From Chloroflexota bacterium (lineage in GTDB: Bacteria > Chloroflexota > Dehalococcoidia > GIF9 > UBA5629): a DNA stretch of 11,066 nucleotides. The position numbers and the translations under genes are program-made. The notes under the pieces are model-generated. The model worked only from the letters and a program-made list of their open reading frames with translations. It had not been told where the DNA came from and did not search any database. The stretch's first letter is position 1; each line of letters starts with the position of its first letter. Below are positions 5,954 to 11,066 of this stretch, in pieces. The stretch is from positions 1-11,066 of the forward strand of contig VGOF01000032.1 in assembly GCA_016875975.1 (NCBI GenBank), given 5' to 3'.

Positions 5954-6172
5954 TTAGAGGCTATCTATTATCGCCAGCAGCTCCTTCACGTAGCAGGATT
6001 TCACAGGGTTTTCCTTTTTGTAAGGCATTGTATAGTTGCCGATGATGGCTTTAGGGTGCTTCCCGCCCATCTCAATGTAGCCAAACATGTTTATCAATCC
6101 CTCGAAATCCTCTAGCGAAACATTCCGCACGTTCCTGCGGATTTTCTCCAGCAGTTTCCCCTTCGCAGTCAA
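5954..6172 (-). CDS. hicA: HicA-like mRNA interferase toxin
   Basis: A 72-aa protein with the small double-stranded RNA-binding-like fold of HicA toxins, which cleave mRNA. The candidate catalytic histidine is H39 in the GGKHPKAI segment, where canonical HicA has GSHH. The TMPYKKENPVK stretch and the C-terminal helix VKELLAIID follow the family pattern. The start is a TTG at 6170-6172: no in-frame ATG exists upstream, and AGGAT lies nine bases before it. An overlapping out-of-frame ATG-TAA just upstream could reduce translation. Its identity rests partly on the adjacent hicB; alone it would be only moderately convincing. Confidence 0.72.
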   Translation of the reverse strand: MTAKGKLLEKIRRNVRNVSLEDFEGLINMFGYIEMGGKHPKAIIGNYTMPYKKENPVKSCYVKELLAIIDSL

Positions 6173-6191
6173 CGTATTACATCCTGGCTAA

Positions 6192-6220
6192 ATGGTAGCA
6201 TATATGATACCGCCTGTCAA
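6192..6220 (-). promoter_or_regulatory. hicAB promoter with a palindromic operator in the spacer
   Basis: On the minus strand a perfect TTGACA (6215-6220) is separated by 17 bases from TACCAT (6192-6197), with TGC just before the -10. Within the spacer, 6195-6210 (plus strand GTAGCATATATGATAC) is a palindrome at 14 of 16 positions. That is an apt site for the ribbon-helix-helix domain of HicB to repress its own operon. Confidence 0.65.
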
Positions 6221-6325
6221 TTGTTTAAGCAAATCATTGACCGGAACCATTCGACCAAAATGCTCATCATATCTAATTATTTACAATATAAATATCGCCA
6301 TGTTTTATTATATCGCAACAAATAC

Positions 6326-6354
6326 TTGACATATCATCTAGAATATGCTAGTAT
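6326..6354 (+). promoter_or_regulatory. Promoter of the ATPase operon
   Basis: Perfect TTGACA (6326-6331), 17-base spacer, then TAGTAT (6349-6354) preceded by TGC. The spacer contains CTAGAATATGCTAG, a 12-of-14 palindrome. The predicted transcript start near 6361 leaves a leader of about 40 bases. The sequence around the -10 closely resembles the divergent hicAB promoter. Confidence 0.7.
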
Positions 6355-6400
6355 TTAGGCATTGTATGTCATTTTGCGTCAGGAGAGGGGATAAGAAGTT

Positions 6401-6625
6401 ATGGTAAACACGCATGAAACGCCAGAGGAACGATTCAAGAGACTTGCCGTGCTAAGAACCAACGCCGTTTTAGACAAACTCAGGATACTGGGCAATTTGT
6501 CAAACCGACAGCTTTACGGCTACTCAGAAGAAGAAGTGGAAAAGGTTTTCAACGCCATCAACAAACAGGTCAGAGATGTCAGGGCAAAGTTCAGCACAGG
6601 AAAGCAACGCGGTTTTGAGTTGTAG
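6401..6625 (+). CDS. 74-aa protein, first gene of the ATPase operon
   Basis: A short, charged, mostly helical protein. The core is RTNAVLDKLRILGNLSNRQLY, then a second helix beginning SEEEVEKVF. It has no signal peptide, membrane segment or cysteine. The start ATG follows AGGAGAGGGG (6381-6390) and a well-placed promoter. It precedes the winged-helix-like gene by about 40 bp. I recall proteins with this RILGN-plus-EEEVxKVF pattern as uncharacterised small proteins, but I cannot name the family. Role is inferred only from the operon: a possible adaptor or regulator of the ATPase. Confidence 0.7.
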   Translation: MVNTHETPEERFKRLAVLRTNAVLDKLRILGNLSNRQLYGYSEEEVEKVFNAINKQVRDVRAKFSTGKQRGFEL

Positions 6626-6665
6626 ATGGGTGAAACCATAAAGAATGGTTAGAAGCAGGGGCATA

Positions 6666-7313
6666 ATGTCGGAACAGAAAATAGTCAAGCTGAGTGACAA
6701 AGATATCACACTCTACGCTCTTTATTTGCTAGGAGGCTGGCAAAAGCGTATTCACACGGAAGACGTTGCTTTGAAATGCTATGAACTTGCCCCTTCAAAA
6801 TTCTCCTGGGTCAAGTATCCTCAGTATCCTGATCTCGCACCAGCCAGATTTGCTCTGGAAGCAGCAAAAAAGCCAAGCCACAACGCATTAGTCAAGGGAG
6901 AAAGCGAGAGAAAAAGAACCGCCAAAAATATCGGGGGTTGGATGCTCACCGAAGACGGGGTTCAATGGATATCGGCCAACATAGCTCGAATTGAACAATC
7001 TTTGGGCAAGCACTTACCGATGGGAGACCGCTTGCTTAGTGACCGAAGGCTTAACGAATTACTAGAGAGTAAAGCTTTCAAGAAATTCGAGGACAGTGGA
7101 GAACAAGCAGAAATCTCGCATGCGGAGTTCGCTGAATCGCTAATCTGTACTGTCAACACTAAACGAGAGATATTGAATGACCGCCTAGACCAACTCTACT
7201 CTACGGCTGAGAACTTAAGGAGGCTAGAAATAAAGAAGTATGTAAATTTTTGCCGAAAAAATTTCGCCGCAATTCTGGGAGGCAAAACGGAGGTAGAAAA
7301 TGATAAGGTCTGA
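6666..7313 (+). CDS. Winged-helix-like protein, second gene of the ATPase operon
   Basis: A 215-aa soluble protein. The N-terminal half resembles a winged-helix domain of the kind seen in restriction-like and conflict systems: LSDKDITLYALYLLGG at the first helix, and IGGWMLTEDGVQWI resembling the wing with its following helix. The C-terminal part (about 140-205) is charged and helical, probably a coiled coil for dimerisation. The start is placed at 6666 because AGGGG lies just upstream; an ATG at 6645 would add seven residues but lacks a ribosome-binding site. The reading frame overlaps the ATPase gene by 14 bp, so the two are translationally coupled and their products probably act together. 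Domain call is from pattern recognition only. Confidence 0.7.
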   Translation: MSEQKIVKLSDKDITLYALYLLGGWQKRIHTEDVALKCYELAPSKFSWVKYPQYPDLAPARFALEAAKKPSHNALVKGESERKRTAKNIGGWMLTEDGVQWISANIARIEQSLGKHLPMGDRLLSDRRLNELLESKAFKKFEDSGEQAEISHAEFAESLICTVNTKREILNDRLDQLYSTAENLRRLEIKKYVNFCRKNFAAILGGKTEVENDKV

Positions 7314-9561
7314 AATTCCTACCGAGTGGGACCTCGGGGCTGATCCCCGCTACAAAAGGCAGAACATGGAAAGGGCAATGGGAGGGAAAATTGAGCGTGG
7401 TCTTGTAGAACTTGTCACCAATTCTGATGACAGCTACCGAGACCTAGAAGACCAAGGGAAAACAGTGTCAGGCAAAATACGAATAGAAATTGAGAGAAGA
7501 AGAGGGCAACCTTCATTAGTCATCGTTCGAGATAAGGCGGGAGGAATGACACGGATAGAGCTGTACGACAAGCTTGGCATTCTAGGAAAAAGAACATCGG
7601 GCTTTGAATTGGGAAAGGCCAGGCGTGGACTACATGGCCGAGGTGCTAGGGATGTCGCCTGTTTCGGTCTGGTTCACTTCGAAAGCATCAAGAGTGACGA
7701 ATACAATCATCTAGTAATCCCACGATCGTTGAGATGTCGCTTTGCTCGACCAGATTCTCAAAAAGCTACCGACGACATCAGAAAAACGCTTAGGATGCCT
7801 AAAGGTAACGGCACTATAGTAACTATAGAGGTCGATGGTGGTCGCTTTAAAGTTCCGCAGCATGAAACTCTGAAAGAGAATTTTGCGCGGTATTACAGTT
7901 TGCGGGACTTGTTCTCAAATCCAAATAGAGAAGTGACTCTGGTTGACGTAAACGCGAGCCGTGAAGACCCCCTTCATTATTCGTATCCAGTAGGCGAAAC
8001 CGTTTTTGACAGCGAAATAGATTTACCCGAATATCCTGGTGAAAAACCGCATCTTGTCATACGAAAGCACTCTACACCTTTTCAGCAGGATACTACCTCA
8101 CCTTACAGAGAAGGCATTTTGATAAAGAGTGGTGCAAGTATACACGAGTGCACTCACTTTGGTCTTGAGGCAGATCTCTTTGCGTGGAGATTTACGGGTG
8201 AAGTCCGCTGCGGCTTCATCGACAGGCTGGTTAGGGAATTTGATGACCGTGACGACGCGAATCCCGATAATCCTAATCATCCGCCAAATAACCCAATAAG
8301 AATACTGGACCCTTTGCGTGGTGATGGTTTGATAATGGACCATCCTTTCACAAAAGCATTACGTAGCAAGTGTAAGGGAATTCTCAAAGGTCTCATCGAA
8401 AGCCTGAAAACATCTGAGATTCCTCCACGGCAGGAAGTTACAAACGAGAATCTCAACCGCAAACTGGGGCAACTAGCCAAGGAAATATCACCCATACTTG
8501 AGAAGAAATTAAAGGAATTGGATGAAGAATTCCCACCAGGGCCTATCAAGCAAGGCATTATTGAGAAGCTAGGTGTAGGACTTCACATCATACCTGCCGG
8601 CAAAATGCCTATCATAGTTAACGAACCCAAAACGTTTTCTGTCATTGTAAAGCACTATGAACCTCTGGATGAGTCTCTGCCAATAGATATTAGTAGAAGC
8701 AGCGACGATGTGAAGATTAACGCTTCACCAGTGTACTTCAAGAAGTTTGCAGAAGATAGGAAGACGGGAAGAACAACATTCACGATATCTAGTTCCGAGG
8801 TCGGGGCTGAGGCATACATTGAAGCACGTTATGATGGCTACAGAGACTTGATTCTCGTGAAAACTATCGAACAATCATCTCCTGCTGAATTACCGGAAGG
8901 GTTATCCTTCGACAAACCAATCTACCACTTGAAAGTCAACAAAGAGAAAACTTTAATACTGTGGCTAAAAACAACCCTGGTTGATAACTCGTTTTCTGCT
9001 GAGATAACATCTGAACATTCTGGAATTGTCGTCAAAGGAGGGGGAAAATTAGAGTTTCACAAAACCAATACCGGCGGAGTCTTGATTGGGAAATGCAGAG
9101 TTGTAGGGCAACAGGTTAAATTACGGGGGGCGGTTACCGCAAGGGTAAAAGGCTTCGAACCAGCACGCACTCATGTAGTAGTTGAGGACCGTGAACCAAC
9201 AAGTGGGATAAAACTAGAATTTCTTCCAGTCGAAGACAATTTTGGATCGGTAAGATATAAGTGGGATGATGAAAACCCATATTTGCTGAAAATTGCCGCA
9301 AGACATCCTTCAATCAGCAGGTATCTGGGCGACCCAACTGATGAAGGTTATCCTGGCAAAGATTCCCCTCTTTATCACACAGTGCTCGCTGAGGTTGCTT
9401 CTGAAGCGTTAGCATTCAATGTGCTAGAGAAACAATTCAAAAGAGAGGGGGAGCAAGGAAAACTAGACTACACCTATACAGACGCTTACTATCATAAGCA
9501 TTTTTCGGATTTCCTCGCCATAGCGCACAAGGTTCTGGTCACAGACATTCCTTCCATGTAG
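7300..9561 (+). CDS. Large GHKL (Bergerat-fold) ATPase, candidate defence protein
   Basis: A 753-aa protein with a Hsp90/MutL/histidine-kinase type ATPase at the N-terminus. Residues 37-45 give the N box, ELVTNSDDS (E37, N41, D44). DKAGGM (78-83) is the G1 box with Ala in place of the first Gly. GLHGRGARD (110-118) is the G2 lid. Residues about 125-330 follow as an S5-like and linker region. A lysine- and glutamate-rich helical segment is at about 355-430. Two beta-rich, possibly Ig-like, domains span about 430-645. A conserved-looking helical C-terminus (AARHPSISRYLGDP to FLAIAHKVLV) closes the protein. No membrane segments. GGAGG lies six bases before the ATG. Bacterial GHKL proteins with large C-terminal extensions are known from restriction-like and MORC-related conflict systems; that role here is an inference. 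Confidence 0.85.
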   Translation: MIRSEIPTEWDLGADPRYKRQNMERAMGGKIERGLVELVTNSDDSYRDLEDQGKTVSGKIRIEIERRRGQPSLVIVRDKAGGMTRIELYDKLGILGKRTSGFELGKARRGLHGRGARDVACFGLVHFESIKSDEYNHLVIPRSLRCRFARPDSQKATDDIRKTLRMPKGNGTIVTIEVDGGRFKVPQHETLKENFARYYSLRDLFSNPNREVTLVDVNASREDPLHYSYPVGETVFDSEIDLPEYPGEKPHLVIRKHSTPFQQDTTSPYREGILIKSGASIHECTHFGLEADLFAWRFTGEVRCGFIDRLVREFDDRDDANPDNPNHPPNNPIRILDPLRGDGLIMDHPFTKALRSKCKGILKGLIESLKTSEIPPRQEVTNENLNRKLGQLAKEISPILEKKLKELDEEFPPGPIKQGIIEKLGVGLHIIPAGKMPIIVNEPKTFSVIVKHYEPLDESLPIDISRSSDDVKINASPVYFKKFAEDRKTGRTTFTISSSEVGAEAYIEARYDGYRDLILVKTIEQSSPAELPEGLSFDKPIYHLKVNKEKTLILWLKTTLVDNSFSAEITSEHSGIVVKGGGKLEFHKTNTGGVLIGKCRVVGQQVKLRGAVTARVKGFEPARTHVVVEDREPTSGIKLEFLPVEDNFGSVRYKWDDENPYLLKIAARHPSISRYLGDPTDEGYPGKDSPLYHTVLAEVASEALAFNVLEKQFKREGEQGKLDYTYTDAYYHKHFSDFLAIAHKVLVTDIPSM

Positions 9562-9597
9562 CCATTGACTGGGTAAGCTGAAATGCAGGTCCTCGAG

Positions 9598-9681
9598 TTA
9601 TCCGGGTTTCTTGGTACATGAAACCGGCATCAAAGTCGGTGGGGAGAGGTGGGTGACGGCGTTGTGCTCCTTGGGACAGCC
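9598..9681 (-). pseudogene. Duplicated 3' end of the NuoF-like gene
   Basis: Read on the minus strand, bases 9678 down to 9601 encode 26 residues beginning CPKEHNAVTHLSPP and ending KKPG, followed by TAA at 9598-9600. The neighbouring NuoF-like protein ends CPKEYNAVTRLSPP...KKPG: 19 of 26 residues agree and about 77 percent of bases, with no gaps and both stops aligned. Homology ceases abruptly at the codon before the Cys, and an in-frame TAG (9682-9684) lies just upstream. It is therefore an orphan C-terminal fragment, not a gene. It and the real end at 10359 flank the DUF433/DUF5615 pair as direct repeats. Confidence 0.8.
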
Positions 9682-9706
9682 CTAGCACCTGGATTTAGCC
9701 TCTCTA

Positions 9707-9715
9707 TGCTATAAT
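9707..9715 (+). promoter_or_regulatory. Extended -10 promoter of the DUF433/DUF5615 pair, near-leaderless
   Basis: TGC-TATAAT, a perfect extended -10, ends eight bases before the GTG start at 9723. Transcription would begin at about 9722-9723, so the mRNA would have essentially no leader. That fits the absence of a Shine-Dalgarno. Confidence 0.6.
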
Positions 9716-9722
9716 TGATAGT

Positions 9723-9986
9723 GTGAACACCAAGCAAGGGCTCAGTCAAGTTGAGAACTGGAAAGAGCGCATATCCATAGACCCTAACGTGTGCCACGGC
9801 AAGCCGTGCATTAAAGGAACGCGGATATGGGTCTCCTTAATAGTGGATAATCTAGCTGCCGGTTTTAGCGAGGAAGAAATACTCAAGGCGTATCCTTCGC
9901 TGCGCCCAGAGGACATACGGGCGGCGTTGGCTTACGCTGCAGAAATGACTAGGGAGCGCTACGTGGACATCCCTTCGAAGCTGTGA
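9723..9986 (+). CDS. DUF433-family antitoxin
   Basis: An 87-aa protein matching the DUF433 family: ISIDPNVCHGKPCIKGTRI is the signature strand-helix start, followed by FSEEEILKAYPSLRPEDIRAA. The fold is helix-turn-helix-like; such proteins are paired with DUF5615 PIN-like toxins and are thought to bind both the toxin and their own promoter. The start is GTG at 9723; no alternative start codon is in frame before the conserved core, and the transcript appears leaderless. Its TGA (9984-9986) overlaps the toxin ATG by one base, giving coupled translation. Confidence 0.87.
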   Translation: MNTKQGLSQVENWKERISIDPNVCHGKPCIKGTRIWVSLIVDNLAAGFSEEEILKAYPSLRPEDIRAALAYAAEMTRERYVDIPSKL

Positions 9987-10354
9987 TGCGGCTGAAGCTA
10001 GATGAGAACCTCGATGCGCGCCTCGCCCCGCTATTCAGAAATGCTGGACATGATGCCAGTACTGTTCAAGAGCAGGGACTACAAGGGATAGGGGACGAAG
10101 TTCTCTACAGGCTCTGCAAATCGGAAGACCGCATTCTGGTTAGCCTCGACCTCGATTTCTCCAACGTGCTACGCTTTCCTCCCCAGGGAACCCCAGGACT
10201 CGTGGTCCTGCGAGGGCAGAATCTGCTTTTCCCAACAATGCGGCTTCTGGTTGAGACTCTACTCGATGCCCTCGACAAGGAATCTACAACTGACAAACTG
10301 TGGATAATGGAGCCGGGACGCCTTCGGATTCACGGGGAAACAGAGCAGGAATAG
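9986..10354 (+). CDS. DUF5615 PIN-like ribonuclease toxin
   Basis: A 122-aa PIN-like (Mut7-C related) nuclease. Acidic residues expected at a metal-dependent RNase site are in place: D6-E7 (LDENL), D37, E47 and D55-x-D57-F (SLDLDF), followed by PGLVVLR. Start ATG at 9986 is read through TGATG coupling with the DUF433 stop; a GTG at 9983 is possible but less likely. It ends only 4 bp before the stop of the convergent NuoF-like gene, so read-through transcripts would be antisense to that gene. Target RNA is unknown. Confidence 0.87.
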   Translation: MRLKLDENLDARLAPLFRNAGHDASTVQEQGLQGIGDEVLYRLCKSEDRILVSLDLDFSNVLRFPPQGTPGLVVLRGQNLLFPTMRLLVETLLDALDKESTTDKLWIMEPGRLRIHGETEQE

Positions 10355-10358
10355 TTTT

Positions 10359-11066
10359 CTAGCCGGGCTTCTTATCGCTAGACTCCGGCAACAAACTGGG
10401 TGGGGAGAGACGGGTTACGGCGTTATACTCCTTGGGACAAACCAGTTCGCAACTGCCGCACTTGGTGCATTTGGTCTGGTCGATTACTTTGATGCCTTTC
10501 TCGTCGCTGGCGATGGCTTTTACCGGGCAGGTCAGTACGCAATGCTCGCAGGCACGTTCGCACTTCTCGCGGAGGATGTAGTAGGCAATAAGCTCCTTGC
10601 ACACCAGCGCCGGGCAGCGCTTCTCCACGATGTGAGCCAGGTATTCGTCGCGAAAGTAGCGTATGGTGGTGAAAACGGGGTTGGCTGCTGTCTTGCCCAG
10701 GCCACACAGCGAACCACCTCTGATGTCCTCGCCCAGTTCCACCAGAAAATCGATATCTCCCAGCTTGCCTTTTCCTGTGGTGATATCGTTCAGTATGTCC
10801 AGCATGTGCCAGGTGCCGATGCGGCAGGTGGAGCACTTGCCACAGGATTCTTTCTGGATGAAGTCCAGGAAGAACCTGGCAGCATCCACCATGCAGTTGT
10901 CGGTGTCCATAGCAATGATACCGCCCGAGCCCATAATGGCACCGGCTTCCCGCAGCGAATCGAAATCCACCGGCGTTAGCAGCAGTTCTGCCGGCAGGCA
11001 GCCGCCAGATGGGCCGCCTATCTGTACTGCCTTGAACTGTTTATTATTACGCATGCCACCGCCGAT
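10359..11066 (-). CDS. NuoF/HydB-type NADH-binding flavoprotein subunit, C-terminal part
   Basis: C-terminal portion of a NADH-dehydrogenase NuoF-like subunit, of the form found in [FeFe]-hydrogenases, NADP-reducing complexes and formate dehydrogenases. It passes electrons from NAD(P)H via FMN to Fe-S clusters. The frame continues past the window edge (IGGG precedes the internal Met at 11054), so the N-terminus is missing. Counting from that Met: QIGGPSGG at 11-18, then ESCGKCSTCRIGT (C71, C74, C77) with C117 as the N3-type cluster. A 2[4Fe-4S] domain has C165, C169, C172, C176 and C196, C199, C202, C206. This C-terminal ferredoxin domain is typical of the HydB subgroup rather than respiratory NuoF. 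The final 26 codons are duplicated at 9601-9678. Confidence 0.9.
   Translation of the reverse strand: MGGGMRNNKQFKAVQIGGPSGGCLPAELLLTPVDFDSLREAGAIMGSGGIIAMDTDNCMVDAARFFLDFIQKESCGKCSTCRIGTWHMLDILNDITTGKGKLGDIDFLVELGEDIRGGSLCGLGKTAANPVFTTIRYFRDEYLAHIVEKRCPALVCKELIAYYILREKCERACEHCVLTCPVKAIASDEKGIKVIDQTKCTKCGSCELVCPKEYNAVTRLSPPSLLPESSDKKPG

Noticed and set aside
6173..6325. Additional small gene or RNA between the divergent hicAB and ATPase promoters
   Set aside because: The stretch is A/T-rich, has many stops in all frames, and beyond the two promoters no recognisable structure is visible.
9598..9681. Small real gene on the minus strand before the DUF433 gene
   Set aside because: The frame has no start codon before an upstream in-frame TAG, and its sequence is simply the C-terminus of the NuoF-like protein.

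Overview
This 11 kb window looks like chromosomal DNA of an anaerobic bacterium. My best guess is a Dehalococcoidia-like Chloroflexota, but that is an inference from protein style, not a proof. The evidence for anaerobic metabolism is seen directly. There is the end of a CCG-type Fe-S (HdrB-like) protein at the left edge, a multi-cysteine ferredoxin-type protein with a small zinc-ribbon partner, and at the right edge a NuoF/HydB-type subunit with an N3-type cluster motif and a C-terminal 2[4Fe-4S] domain. Genes are short, lie on both strands, and are separated by spacers rich in palindromic repeats.

Layout. 1-302: 3' end of an HdrB-like Fe-S protein (+). 303-762: gene-free, packed with palindromes, including a MITE-like element and a separate long inverted repeat. 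763-2353: minus-strand PaaI-type thioesterase, then (in transcription order) zinc-ribbon protein and 4Fe-4S protein as a two-gene operon. 2548-3663 (+): a SnoaL/NTF2-like protein, a second MITE-like element, and a zinc-ribbon NUDIX hydrolase. 3719-4268 (-): two tiny membrane proteins (85 and 57 aa; the second is easily missed) with a strong hairpin between them. 4509-5471 (+): an amidohydrolase-2 family protein that has lost the usual N-terminal HxH metal motif.

5480-10354 has the character of a small defence island. A HicA/HicB toxin-antitoxin pair (-) diverges from a three-gene operon (+): a 74-aa protein, a 215-aa winged-helix-like protein and a 753-aa GHKL (Bergerat-fold) ATPase with beta-rich and helical C-terminal regions. 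The ATPase operon looks more A/T-rich than the flanking genes. Its gene order suggests an anti-phage or other conflict system that I cannot match to a named one; this is the best candidate in the window for an undescribed system. The HicAB and ATPase promoters share an unusually similar TTGACA-17-TGC-TA core. Downstream lies a second toxin-antitoxin pair (DUF433/DUF5615), apparently expressed from an extended -10 promoter as a nearly leaderless transcript.

The DUF433/DUF5615 pair is bracketed by two copies of the 3' end of the NuoF-like gene. One is the real C-terminus (from 10359). The other is a diverged 26-codon fragment plus stop at 9598-9678, on the same strand. This suggests the module arrived by insertion at, or recombination through, the 3' end of that gene.
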